Source: Hydractinia symbiolongicarpus (lineage: Eukaryota > Cnidaria > Hydrozoa > Anthoathecata > Hydractiniidae). From it: DNA of 64,000 nucleotides. A program made the translations under genes and the position numbers. Below are positions 1 through 12,865 of the stretch, piece by piece. Below the pieces are notes generated by a model, which did not search any database, had not been told where the DNA came from, and saw only the letters and a program-made list of their open reading frames with translations. The DNA lies in assembly GCF_029227915.1 (NCBI RefSeq), contig NC_079881.1, forward strand, positions 2,294,001 to 2,358,000. Direction: 5' to 3'. Each line of letters begins with the position of its first letter. The stretch's first letter is position 1.

Positions 1-1489
1 TATTTAACTTAACTTTTAAATAAAACGCTACCACAGTGCCCAGTGCAATTGCTGAGTTCCAGCAATCATGTCAATTTAAGAAGAATGTTATTCCTTGGAG
101 TCCAGTTGGCTCATTTATCACATTTATAAGGTCAAAGTCCAAAATCAGTTCAATTAAGTCCCAAAGTCAAACGTTTCACTGTTAAAAGCGATGCAACCTA
201 GTAATATCCGAATACTATTGCAAAATACATGTGGGGACGAATATGTGACGCAACAGTTGTAACTGAAACGGATTGATACCATTAGAAAGTCAATAAAATG
301 TAGTTTTTGAAACTATCGCTATTTCTTCAGCGCGCGATAACGGCTAGGATTGGTCCCACAGTAAAAAATGACTTTTCTTTTTAAATTTTTAAATGAAGTG
401 CTACCACAGCGCCCAGTGTAATCGCTGAGTTCCGGCAATCATGTCAAATTAAGAAGAATGTTATTTCTTGGATCCAGTTGGCTCACTTATCACATTTATA
501 AGGTCACAGTCCAAAGTTAGTTCAATTAAGTTCCACAGTCAATCGTTTCACTGTTAAAAGCGATATAACTTAGTAACATCGGAAAGATATCACTAAATAC
601 ATGTTGGTACGAATATGTGACGCAACCGTTGTAACTCAAACGGATTGACACCGTTAGAAAGTCAATAAATTGTAATTTTTGAAACTGTCTCTATTTCTTC
701 AGCGCGAACTAACGGCTGGGATTGGTCCCACAGTAAAAAATGAGTTATTTAACTTAATTTTTAAATAAAACTCTACCACAGCGCCCAGTGCAATCGCTGA
801 GTTCCAGCAATCATGACAAATTAAGAAGGATGTTACTTCTTGTAGTCAAACTGGCTCTGATATCACATTTATAAAGTCAAAGTCCAAAATCAGTTCAATT
901 AAGTCCCACAGTCAAACGTTTCACTGTTAAAGGCGATGCAACCTAGTAACATCCGCATACTATGGCTAAATACATGTTGGTACGAACATGTGATGCAACG
1001 TTGTAACTCAAACGGATTAATACCGCCAAGAAGTCGATGAAATGTAGTTTTTGAGAATGTCTCTGTTTCTTCAGCGCGTGCTAACGGCCAGGATTAGTCC
1101 CACAGTAAAAAGAGAATTATTTATCTAACTTTTTAAATAAAGCACTACCACAGAGCCTAGTGTACTCGCTGAATTCCAGCAATCATGTCGAATTAAGAAG
1201 AATGTTATTCCTTGGAGCCTAGTTGGCTCATTTATCGCATTTACATGGTCACAGTCCAGAATCAGTTCAATTAAGTCCCACAGTCAATCGTCTCACTGTT
1301 AAAAGCGATGCAACTTAGTCATGTCGGAAGAAAATCAGTAAATACATGTTGGTACGAATATGTGACGCAACCGTTGTAACTCAAACGGATTAACCCCGTT
1401 AGAAAGTCAATGAAATGTTGTTTTTAAACCGTCTTCATTTCTTCAGCGCGAACTAGCGGCTTGGATTGTTCCCAAAGTAACAAATGACT
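1..1489 (+). repeat. Zone I higher-order unit, 4 monomers
   Basis: First unit in the window; its true left edge is outside. It includes a monomer with 'tgtggggacg' (about 230) and a following monomer containing a GGATCC site (about 470). Both are absent from the next unit, which joins its first monomer directly to a later one. Confidence 0.75.
328..699 (+). repeat. Representative family A monomer (372 bp)
   Basis: One full unit between consecutive CAG anchors, given as a reference for phase. The start of a monomer is arbitrary. The unit holds 'gtcccacag' about 15-30 bp after the anchor and a second related 'gttccacag' or 'gtcccacag' about 178 bp later; the next monomer's copy follows after about 194 bp. 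The length equals two units of 186 bp, so the monomer may descend from an old dimer, but outside this word the two halves show little similarity by eye. Confidence 0.9.
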
Positions 1490-2606
1490 TATTTAACTTA
1501 ACTTTTAAATAAAACGCTACCACAGTGCCCAGTGCAATTGCTGAGTTCCAGCAATCATGTCAATTTAAGAAGAATGTTATTCCTTGGAGTCCAGTTGGCT
1601 CATTTATCACATTTATAAGGTCAAAGTCCAAAATCAGTTCAATTAAGTCCCAAAGTCAATCGTTTCACTGTTAAAAGCGATATAACTTAGTAACATCGGA
1701 AAGATATCACTAAATACATGTTGGTACGAATATGTGACGCAACCGTTGTAACTCAAACGGATTGACACCGTTAGAAAGTCAATAAATTGTAATTTTTGAA
1801 ACTGTCTCTATTTCTTCAGCGCGAACTAACGGCTGGGATTGGTCCCACAGTAAAAAATGAGTTATTTAACTTAATTTTTAAATAAAACTCTACCACAGCG
1901 CCCAGTGCAATCGCTGAGTTCCAGCAATCATGTCAAATTAAGAAGGATGTTACTTCTTGTAGTCAAACTGGCTCTGATATCACATTTATAAAGTCAAAGT
2001 CCAAAATCAGTTCAATTAAGTCCCACAGTCAAACGTTTCACTGTTAAAGGCGATGCAACCTAGTAACATCCGCATACTATGGCTAAATACATGTTGGTAC
2101 GAACATGTGATGCAACGTTGTAACTCAAACGGATTAATACCGCCAAGAAGTCGATGAAATGTAGTTTTTGAGAATATCTCTGTTTCTTCAGCGCGTGCTA
2201 ACGGCCAGGATTAGTCCCACAGTAAAAAGAGAATTATTTATCTAACTTTTTAAATAAAGCACTACCACAGAGCCTAGTTAACTCGCTGAATTCCAGCAAT
2301 CATGTCGAATTAAGAAGAATGTTATTCCTTGGAGCCTAGTTGGCTCATTTATCGCATTTACATGGTCACAGTCCAGAATCAGTTCAATTAAGTCCCACAG
2401 TCAATCGTCTCACTGTTAAAAGCGATGCAACTTAGTCATGTCGGAAGAAAATCAGTAAATACATGTTGGTACGAATATGTGACGCAACCGTTGTAACTCA
2501 AACGGATTAACCCCGTTAGAAAGTCAATGAAATGTTGTTTTTAAACCGTCTTCATTTCTTCAGCGCGAACTAGCGGCTTGGATTGTTCCCAAAGTAAAAA
2601 ATGACT
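1490..2606 (+). repeat. Zone I higher-order unit, 3-monomer deletion variant
   Basis: It starts identically to the unit at 1, up to 'agtcccaaagtcaa' near 1,650. It then continues with the sequence found one monomer later in the first unit ('tcgtttcactgttaaaagcgatataac'-type). The result is one clean missing monomer (1,117 instead of 1,489 bp), so the exchange occurred in register within a monomer rather than at its edge. Confidence 0.75.
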
Positions 2607-4468
2607 TATTTAACTTAACTTTTAAATAAAACGCTACCACAGTGCCCAGTGCAATTGCTGAATTCCAGCAATCATGTCAATTTAAGAAGAATGTTATTCC
2701 TTGGAGTCCAGTTGGCTCATTTATCACATTTATAAGGTCAAAGTCCAAAATCAGTTCAATTAAGTCCCAAAGTCAAACGTTTCACTGTTAAAAGCGATGC
2801 AACCTAGTAATATCCGAATACTATTGCAAAATACATGTGGGGACGAATATGTGACGCAACAGTTGTAACTGAAACGGATTGATACCATTAGAAAGTCAAT
2901 AAAATGTAGTTTTTGAAACTATCGCTATTTCTTCAGCGCGCGATAACGGCTAGGATTGGTCCCACAGTAAAAAATGACTTTTCTTTTTAAATTTTTAAAT
3001 GAAGTGCTACCACAGCGCCCAGTGTAATCGCTGAGTTCCGGCAATCATGTCAAATTAAGAAGAATGTTATTTCTTGGATCCAGTCGGCTCACTTATCACA
3101 TTTATAAGGTCACAGTCCAAAGTTAGTTCAATTAAGTTCCACAGTCAATCGTTTCACTGTTAAAAGCGATATAACTTAGTAACATCGGAAAGATATCACT
3201 AAATACATGTTGGTACGAATATGTGACGCAACCGTTGTAACTCAAACGGATTGACACCGTTAGAAAGTCAATAAATTGTAATTTTTGAAACTGTCTCTAT
3301 TTCTTCAGCGCGAACTAACGGCTGGGATTGGTCCCACAGTAAAAAATGAGTTATTTAACTTAATTTTTAAATAAAACTCTACCACAGCGCCCAGTGCAAT
3401 CGCTGAGTTCCAGCAATCATGTCAAATTAAGAAGGATGTTACTTCTTGTAGTCAAACTGGCTCTGATATCACATTTATAAAGTCAAAGTCCAAAATCAGT
3501 TCAATTGAATCCCCCAGTCAAACGTTTCACTGTTAAAGGCGATGCAACCTAGTAACATCCGAATACTATCGCTAAATACATGTGGAGACGAATATGTGAC
3601 GCAACAGTTGTAACTCAAACGGATTGATACCGTTAGAAAGTCAATGAAATGTACTTTATGAAACTGTCGCTATTTCTTCAGCGCGAACTAACGGCTAGGA
3701 TTGGTCCCACAGTAAAAACAGACTTATTTATCCTAATTTTTTAACAAAGAGTTACCGCAGTGCCCGCTGTAATCGCTGAGTTTCAGCAATCATGTCAAAT
3801 TAAGAAGGATGTTACTTCTTGTAGTCAAACTGGCTTATTTATCACATTTATAAAGTCAAAGTCCAAAATCAGTTCAATTAAGTCCCACAGTCAAACGTTT
3901 CACTGTTAAAGGCGATGCAACCTAGTAACCTCCACATACTATGGCTAAATACATGTTGGTACGAACATGTGATGCAACGTTGTAACTCAAACGGATTAAT
4001 ACCGCCAAGAAGTCGATGAAATGTAGTTTTTGAGAATGTCTCTGTTTCTTCAGCGCGTGCTAACGGCCAGGATTAGTCCCACAGTAAAAAGAGAATTATT
4101 TATCTAACTTTTTAAATAAAGCACTACCACAGAGCCTAGTGTACTCGCTGAATTCCAGCAATCATGTCGAATTAAGAAGAATGTTATTCCTTGGAGCCTA
4201 GTTGGCTCATTTATCGCATTTACATGGTCACCGTCCAGAATCAGTTCAATTAAGTCCCACAGTCAATCGTCTCACTGTTAAAAGCGATGCAACTTAGTCA
4301 TGTCGGAAGAAAATCAGTAAATACACGTTGGTACGAATATGTGACGCAACCGTTGTAACTCAAACGGATTAACCCCGTTAGAAAGTCAGTGAAATGTTGT
4401 TTTTAAACCGTCTTCATTTCTTCAGCGCGAACTAGCGGCTTGGATTGTTCCCAAAGTAAAAAATGACT
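2607..4468 (+). repeat. Zone I higher-order unit, 5-monomer variant
   Basis: It again starts as the unit at 1, including the 'tgtggggacg' monomer and the GGATCC-bearing monomer. It carries one additional monomer with 'cagacttatttatcc' near 3,715 that the first unit lacks. Total length is 1,862 bp, or five monomers. Confidence 0.75.
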
Positions 4469-5690
4469 TATTTAACTTAACTTTTAAATAAAACGCAACC
4501 ACAGTGCCCAGTGCAATTGCTGAGTTCCAGCAATCATGTCAATTTAAGAAGAATGTTATTCCTTGGAGTCCAGTTGGCTCATTTATCACATTTATAAGGT
4601 CAAAGTCCAAAATCAGTTCAATTAAGTCCCAAAGGCAAACGTTTCACTGTTAAAAGCGATGCAACCTAGTAATATCCGAATACTATTGCAAAATACATGT
4701 GGGGACGAATATGTGACGCAACAGTTGTAACTGAAACGGATTGATACCATTAGAAAGTCAATAAAATGTAGTTTATGAAACTATCGCTATTTCTTCAGCG
4801 CGCGATAACGGCTAGGATTGGTCCCACAGTAAAAAATGACTTTTTTTTTTAAATTTTTAAATGAAGTGCTACCACAGCGCCCAGTGTAATCGCTGAGTTC
4901 TGGCAATCATGTCAAATTAAGAAGAATGTTATTTCTTGGATCCAGTTGGCTCACTTATCACATTTATAAGGTCACAGTCCAAAGTTAGTTCAATTAAGTT
5001 CAACAGTCAATCGTTTCACTGTTAAAAGCGATATAACTTAGTAACATCGGAAAGATATCACCAAATACATGTTGGTACGAATATGTGACGCAACCGTTGT
5101 AACTCAAACGGATTGACACCGTTAGAAAGTCAATAAATTGTAATTTTTGAAACTGTCTCTATTTCTTCAGCGCGAACTAACGGCTGGGATTGGTCCCACA
5201 GTAAAAAATGAGTTATTTAACTTAATTTTTAAATTAAACTCTACCACAGCGCCCAGTGCAATCGCTGAGTTCCAGCAATCATGTCAAATTAAGAAGAATG
5301 CTATTTCTTGTAGTTAAACTGGCTCTGATATCACATTTATAAAGTCAAAGTCCAAAATCAGTTCAATTAAGTCCCACAGTCAAACGTTTCACTGTTAAAG
5401 GCGATGCAACCTAGTAACATCTGAATACTATCGCTAAATACATGTGGAGACGAATATGTGACGCAACAGTTGTAACTCAAACGGATTGATACCGTTAGAA
5501 AGTCAATGAAATGTACTTTATGAAACTGTCGCTATTTCTTCAGCGCGAATTAACGGCTAGGATTGGTCCCACAGTAAAAACAGACTTATTTATCCTAATT
5601 TTTTAACAAAGAGTTACCGCAGTGCCCGCTGTAATCGCTGAGTTTCAGCAATCATGTCAAATTAAGAAGGATGTTACTTCTTGTAGTCAA
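4469..5690 (+). repeat. Zone I higher-order unit, partial copy of the 5-monomer variant
   Basis: It follows the order of the 2,607-4,468 unit for a little over three monomers, including the 'cagacttatttatcc' monomer near 5,580. It departs near 5,690, where 'ctcatttaccacatctatatgg' replaces the corresponding 'cttatttatcacatttataaag'. This is the last recognisable zone I unit. Confidence 0.65.
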
Positions 5691-6180
5691 ACTGGCTCAT
5701 TTACCACATCTATATGGTCAAAGTCCAAAATCAGTTCAATTAAGTTCCACAGTCAATCGTTTCACTGTTAAAAGCGATATACTTAGTAACATCGGAAAGA
5801 TATCACTAAATACATGTTGGTACGAATATGTGACTCAACCGTTGCAATTCAAACGGATTGACACCGTTAGAAAGTCAATGAAATGTAGTTTTTGAAACTG
5901 TCTCTATTTCTTCAGCGCAAACTAACGGCCGGGATTGGTCCCACAGTAAAAAATGACTTATTTAACTTAATTTTTAAACAAAACTCTACCACAGCGCCCA
6001 GTGAAATCGCTGAGTTCCAGCAATCATGTCAAATTAAGAAGAATGTTATTTCTTGTAGTCGAACTTGCTCATTTATCACATTTATAAGGTCAAAGTCTAA
6101 AATCAGTTCAATTAATTCCCACAGTCAAACGTTTTACTGTTAAAAGCGATCCAGCCTAGTAATATTCAAATACTATCGCT

Positions 6181-8037
6181 AAATACATGTAAATATATGT
6201 GACGCAACCGTAATAACTCAAACGGATTGATACCGCCAAGAAGTCGATGAAATCTAGTTTTTGAGGATGTCTCTATTTCTTCAGCGCGTGCTAACGGTCA
6301 GGATTGGTCCCACAGTAAGAAAAGACTTATTTTTCTAAATTTTTAAATAAAGCGCTACCACAGAGCCTAGTGTAATCGCTCAATTCCAGCCATCACGTCA
6401 AATTAAGAAGAAAGTTATTCCTTGAAGACCAATTGGCTCATCTATCACATTTATAAGGACACAGTCCAGAGTCAGTTCAATTAATTCCCACAGTCAATCG
6501 TTTCACTATTAAAAGCAATACAACTTAGTAAAATTGGAAGAAAATCACTAAATACATGTTGGTACGAATATGTGACGCAACCGTTGTAACTCAAACGAAT
6601 TGACACCGTTAGAAAGTCAATGAAATATAGTTTTTGAAACTGTCTCTGCTTCTTCAGTGAGAACTAACGGCTAGGATTGGTCCCACAGTAAAAACAGACT
6701 TATTTATCTTAATTTTTTAACAAAGAGTTACCACAGTGCCCACTGTAATCGCTGAGTTCCAGCAATCATGTCAAATTAAGAAGAATGTTACTTTTTGTAG
6801 TCAAACTGGCTTATTTATCACATCTATATGGTCAAAATCCAAAATCAGTTCAATTAAGTCCCACAGTCGAACGTTTCACTGTTAAAGGCGATGTAACCTA
6901 GAAATATCCGAATACTATTGCAAAATACATTTGGGGACGAATATGTGACGCAACAGTTGTAACTGAAACGGATTGATACCATTAGAAAGTCAATAAAATG
7001 TAGTTTTTGAAACTGTCGCTATTTCTTCAGGCGGCGATAACGACTAGGATTGGTCCCACAGTAAAAAATGACTTTTTTATTTAAATTTTTAATAAAGCGC
7101 TGCCACAGCGCCCAGTGTAATCGCTGAGTTCCAGCAATCATGTCAAGTTAAGAAGAATGTTATTTCTTGTAGTCAAACCGGCTCATTTATCACATTTATA
7201 AGGTCAAAGTCCAAAATCAGTTCAATTAAGTCCCACAGTCAAACGTTTCACTGTTAAAAGCGATGCAACCTAGTAATATCCGAATACTATTGCGAAACAC
7301 ATGTTAGTACGAATATGTGATGCAACGTTGTAACTCAAACAGATTGATGCGGTCAAGAAGTCGATGAAATGTAGTTTTTGAGAATGTCTCTGTTTCTTCA
7401 GCGCGTGCTAACGGCCAGGATTAGTCCCACAGTAAAAAGAGACTTATTTATCTAACTTTTTGAATAAAGCACTACCACAGAGCCTAGTGTGCTCGCTGAA
7501 TTTCAGCAATCATGTCGAATTAAGAAGAATGTTATTCCTTGGAGCCCAGTTGGCGCATTTATCGCATTTACAAGGTCACAGTCCAGAGTCAGTTCAATTA
7601 AGTCCCACAGTCAATCGTCTCACTGTTAAAAGCGATGCAACTTAGTCATATCGGCAGAAAAACAGTAAATACATGTTAGTACGAAAATGTGACGCAACCG
7701 TTGTAACTCAAACGGTTAACACCGTTAGAAAGTCAATGAAATGTAGTTTTTAAACCGTCTCTATTTCTTCAGCGCGAACTAACGGCTGGGATGGTCCCAA
7801 AGTAAAAAATGACTTATTTAACTTAACTTTCAAATAAAACGCTACCACAGTGCCCAGTGCAATCGCTGAGTTCCAGCAATCAAGTCAAATTAAGAAGAAT
7901 GTTACTTCTTGTAGTCAAACTGGCTCATTTATCACATTTACAAGGTCAAAGTCTAAAATCAGTTCAATTATTTCCCACAGTCAATCGTTTTACTGTTAAA
8001 AGCGATCAAACCTAGTAATATCCAAATACTATCGCTA
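6181..8037 (+). repeat. Zone II 5-monomer unit, variant composition
   Basis: It has the same length as the later 5-monomer units but a different fourth and fifth member. After the 'caggcggcgat' monomer (7,028) comes a 'gagaatgtctctg…gcgtgct' monomer (about 7,398) and then a 'ttaaaccgtctc' monomer (about 7,770). In the units at 9,522 and 12,866, the 'ttaaaccgtctc' monomer comes next, followed by a 'cagcgcaaactaacgg' monomer. Equal length with different membership suggests a swap of monomers rather than simple divergence. Confidence 0.65.
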
Positions 8038-9521
8038 AATACATGTAAATATATGTGACGCAACCGTAATAACTCAAACGGATTGATACCGCCAAGAAGT
8101 CGATGAAATCTAGTTTTTGAGGATGTCTCTATTTCTTCAGCACGTGCTAACGGCCAGGATTGGTCCCACAGTAAGAAAAGACTTATTTTTCTAAATTTTT
8201 AAATAAAGTGTTACCACAGAGCCTAGTGTAATCGCTCAATTCCAGCCATCACGTCAAATTAAGAAGAAAGTTATTCCTTGGAGACCAATTGGCTCATCTA
8301 TCACATTTATAAGGACATAGTCCAGAGTCAGTTCAATTAATTCCCACAGTCAATCGTTTCACTATTAAAAGCAATACAACTTAGTAAAATTGGAAGAAAA
8401 TCACTAAATACATGTTGGTACGAATATGTGACGCAACCGTTGTAACTCAAACGAATTGACACCGTTAGAAAGTCAATGAAATATAGTTTTTGAAACTGTC
8501 TCTACTTCTTCAGTGAGAACTAACGGCTAGGATTGGTCCCACAGTAAAAACAGACTTATTTATCTTAATTTTTTAACAAAGAGTTACCACAGTGCCCACT
8601 GTAATCGCTGAGTTCCAGCAATCATGTCAAATTAAGAAGAATATTACTTCTTGTAGTCAAACTGGCTTATTTATCACATCTATATGGTCAAAATCCAAAA
8701 TCAGTTCAATAAAGTCCCACAGTCAAACGTTTCACTGTTAAAGGCGATGCAACCTAGTAATATCCGAATACTATTGCGAAACACATGTTAGTACGAATAT
8801 GTGATGCAACGTTGTAACTCAAACAGATTGATACAGTCAAGAAGTCGATGAAATGTAGTTTTTGAGAATGTCTCTGTTTCTTCAGCGCGTGCTAACGGCC
8901 AGGATTAGTCCCACAGTAAAAAGAGACTTATTTATCTAACTTTTTAAATAAAGCACTACCACAGAGCCTAGTGTGCTCGCTGAATTTCAGCAATCATGTC
9001 GAATTAAGAAAAATGTTATTCCTTGGAGCCCAGTTGGCTCATTTATCGCATTTACAAGGTCACAGTCTAGAATCAGTTCAATTAAGTCCCACAGTCAATC
9101 GTCTCACTGTTAAAAGCGATGCAACTTAGTCATATCGGCAGAAAAACAGTAAATACATGTTAGTACGAAAATGTGACGCAACCGTTGTAACTCAAACGGA
9201 TTAACACCGTTAGAAAGTCAATGAAATGTAGTTTTTAAACCGTCTCTATTTCTTCAGCGCGAACTAACTGCTGGGATGGTCCCAAAGTAAAAAATGACTT
9301 ATTTAACTTAACTTTCAAATAAAACGCTACCACAGTGCCTAGTGCAATCGCTGAGTTCCAGCAATAAAGTCAAATTAAGAAGAATGTTACTTCTTGTAGT
9401 CAAACTGGCTCATTTATCACATTTACAAGGTCAAAGTCCAAAATCAGTTCAATTATTACCCACAGTCAATCGTTTTACTGTTAAAAGCGATCCAACCTAG
9501 TAATATCCAAATACTATCGCT
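8038..9521 (+). repeat. Zone II 4-monomer unit, diverged copy
   Basis: Four monomers of the same types and order as 11,381-12,865, but with small differences such as 'cagcacgtgct' instead of 'cagcgcgtgtt' and 'aagtgttaccac' instead of 'aagcgcaaccac'. At those sites it is closer to the first monomer of the 5-monomer units. Confidence 0.65.
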
Positions 9522-12500
9522 AAATACATGTAAATATATGTGACGCAACCGTAATAACTCAAACGGATTGATACCGCCAAGAAGTCGATGAAATCTAGTT
9601 TTTGAGGATGTCTCTATTTCTTCAGCACGTGCTAACGGCTAGGATTGGTCCCACAGTAAGAAAAGACTTATTTTTCTAAATTTTTAAATAAAGTGTTACC
9701 ACAGAGCCTAGTGTAATCGCTCAATTCCAGCCATCACGTCAAATTAAGAAGAAAGTTATTCCTTGGAGACCAATTGGCTCATCTATCACATTTATAAGGA
9801 CATAGACCAGAGTCAGTTCAATTAATTCCCACAGTCAATCGTTTCACTAATAAAAGCAATACAACTTAGTAAAATTGGAAGAAAATCACTAAATACATGT
9901 TGGTACGAATATGTGACGCAACCGTTGTAACTCAAACGAATTGACACCGTTAGAAAGTCAATGAAATATAGTTTTTGAAACTGTCTCTACTTCTTCAGTG
10001 AGAACTAACGGCTAGGATTGGTCCCACAGTAAAAACAGACTTATTTATCTTAATTTTTTAACAAAGAGTTGCCACAGTGCCCACTGTAATCGCTGAGTTC
10101 CAGCAATCATGTCAAATTAAGAAAAATGTTACTTCTTGTAGTCAAACTGGCTTATTTATCACAGCTATATGGTCAAAATCCAAAATCAGTTCAATTAAGT
10201 CCCACAGTCAAACGTTTCACTGTTAAAAGCGATGTAACCTAGTAATATCCGAATACTATTGCAAAATACATGTGGGGACGAATATGTGACGCAACAGTTG
10301 TAACTGAAACGGATTGATACCATTAGAAAGTCAATAAAATGTAGTTTTTGAAACTGTCGCTATTTCTTCAGGCGGCGATAACGACTAGGATTGGTCCCAC
10401 AGTAAAAAATGGCTTTTTTATTTAAATTTTTAATAAAGCGCTGCCACAGCGCCCAGTGTAATCGCTGAGTTCCAGCAATCATGTCAAGTTAAGAAGAATG
10501 TTATTTCTTGTAGTCAAACCGGCTCATTTATCACATTTATAAGGTCAAAGTCCAAAATCAGTTCAATTAAGTCCCACAGTCAAACGTTTCACTGTTAAAA
10601 GCGATGCAACCTAGTAATATCCGAATACTATTGCGAAACACATGTTGGTACGAAAATGTGACGCAACCGTTGTAACTCAAACGGATTAACACCGTTAGAA
10701 AGTCAATGAAATGTAGTTTTTAAACCGTCTCTATTTCTTCAGCGGGAACTAACGGCTGGGATTGGTCCCAAAGTAAAAAATGACTTATTTAACTTAACTT
10801 TTAAATAAAACGCTACCACAGTGCCCAGTGCAATCGCTGAGTTCCAGCAATCAAGTCAAATTAAGAAGAATGTTACTTCTTGTAGTCAAACTGGCTCATT
10901 TATCACATTTACAAGGTCAAAGTCCAAAATCAGTTCAATTATTTCCCACAGTCAATCGTTTCACTGTTAAAAGCGATATAACTTAGTAATATCGGAAAAA
11001 TATCACTAAATACATGTTGGTATGAATATGTGACGCAACCGTTGTAACTCAAACGGATTGACACCGCCAAGAAGTCAATGTAATGCAGTTTTTATAACTT
11101 TCTCTATTTCTTCAGCGCAAACTAACGGCTGGGATTGGTCCCACAGTAAAAAATGACTTACTTAACTTAATTTTTAAACAAAACTCTACCACAGCGCCCA
11201 GTGCAATCGCTGAGTTCCAGCAATCATGTCAAATTAAGAAGAATGTTACTTCTTGTAATCGAACTTGCTCATTTATCACATTTATAAGGTCAAAGTCTAA
11301 AATCAGTTCAATTAATTCCCACAGTCAAACGTTTTACTGTTAAAAGCGATCCAACCTAGTAATATCCAAATACTATCGCTAAATACATGTAAATATATGT
11401 GACGCAACCGTAATAACTCAAACGGATTGATACCGCCAAGAAGTCGATGAAATCTAGTTTTTGAGGATGTCTCTATTTCTTCAGCGCGTGTTAACGGCCA
11501 GGATTGGTCCCACAGTAAGAAAAGACTTATTTTTCTAAATTTTTAAATAAAGCGCAACCACAGAGCCTAGTGTAATCGCTCAATTCCAGCCATCACGTCA
11601 AATTAAGAAGAAAGTTATTCCTTGGAGACCAATTGGCTCATCTATCACATTTATAAGGACATAGTCCAGAGTCAGTTCAATTAATTACCACAGTCAATCG
11701 TTTCACTATTAAAAGGAATACAACTTAGTAAAATTGGAAGAAAATCACTAAATACATGTTGGTACGAATATGTGACGCAACCGTTGTAACTCAAACGAAT
11801 TGACACCGTTAGAAAGTCAATGAAATATAGTTTTTGAAACTGTCTCTACTTCTTCAGTGAGAACTAACGGCTAGGATTGGTCCCACAGTAAAAACAGACT
11901 TATTTATCTTAATTTTTTAACAAAGAGTTACCACAGTGCCCACTGTAATCGCTGAGTTCCAGCAATCATGTCAAATTAAGAAGAGTGTTACTTCTTGTAG
12001 TCAAACTGGCTTATTTATCACATCTATATGGTCAAAATCCAAAATCAGTTCAATTAAGTCCCACAGTCGAACGTTTCACTGTTAAAGGCGATGCAACCTA
12101 GTAATATCCGAATACTATTGCGAAACACATGTTAGTACGAATATGTGATGCAACGTTGTAACTCAAACAGATTGATACAGTCAAGAAGTCGATGAAATGT
12201 AGTTTTTGAGAATGTCTCTGTTTCTTCAGCGCGTGCTAACGGCCAGGATTAGTCCCACAGTAAAAAGAGACTTATTTATCTAACTTTTTAAATAAAGCAC
12301 TACCACAGAGCCTAGTGTGCTCGCTGAATTTCAGCAATCATGTCGAATTAAGAAAAATGTTATTCCTTGGAGCCCAGTTGGCTCATTTATCGCATTTACA
12401 AGGTCACAGTCTAGAATCAGTTCAATTAAGTCCCACAGTCAATCGTCTCACTGTTAAAAGCGATGCAACTTAGTCATATCGGCAGAAAAACAGTAAATAC

Positions 12501-12865
12501 ATGTTAGTACGAAAATGTGACGCAACCGTTGTAACTCAAACGGATTAACACCGTTAGAAAGTCAATGAAATGTAGTTTTTAAACCGTCTCTATTTCTTCA
12601 GCGCGAACTAACTGCTGGGATGGTCCCAAAGTAAAAAATGACTTATTTAACTTAACTTTCAAACAAAACGCTACCACAGTGCCTAGTGCAATCGCTGAGT
12701 TCCAGCAATCAAGTCAAATTAAGAAGAATGTTACTTCTTGTAGTCAAACTGGCTCATTTATCACATTTACAAGGTCAAAGTCCAAAATCAGTTCAATTAT
12801 TACCCACAGTCAATCGTTTTACTGTTAAAAGCGATCCAACCTAGTAATATCCAAATACTATCGTT
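9522..12865 (+). repeat. Zone II complete 9-monomer higher-order unit (3,344 bp)
   Basis: It comprises a 5-monomer part (9522-11380) and a 4-monomer part (11381-12865). The diagnostic sites 'cagcacgtgct', 'aagtgttaccac', 'caggcggcgat', 'gcgcgtgtt' and 'aagcgcaaccac' all recur 3,344 bp later in the next unit in the same order, so the 9-monomer block was the unit amplified. Confidence 0.8.

Larger units (their letters stand above)
1..5950 (+). repeat. Family A zone I: variable 4-monomer higher-order repeat
   Basis: The marker 'tatttaactt' followed by 'aacttttaaataaaacgc' starts at 1, 1490, 2607 and 4469. The spacings are 1,489, 1,117 and 1,862 bp, i.e. 4, 3 and 5 monomers. Between markers the monomer types recur in the same order, but one is skipped or added, as expected from unequal exchange inside a higher-order array. 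The end near 5,950 is where the order stops matching and zone II monomers begin. Confidence 0.85.

Noticed and set aside
328-699. Possible match of family A to known insect satellites of similar length (the 359-bp Drosophila family, or the roughly 360-377-bp Tribolium family)
   Set aside because: Only the length is similar; I do not recognise the sequence as either family, and length alone is no evidence.
5671-6143. Two consecutive open reading frames of 74 and 83 codons (and similar ones at 7,460, 49,055 and 52,034)
   Set aside because: They lie wholly inside family A monomers. Their extent depends on chance loss of a stop codon in particular monomers, they have no recognisable domain, and neighbouring copies of the same sequence are interrupted.
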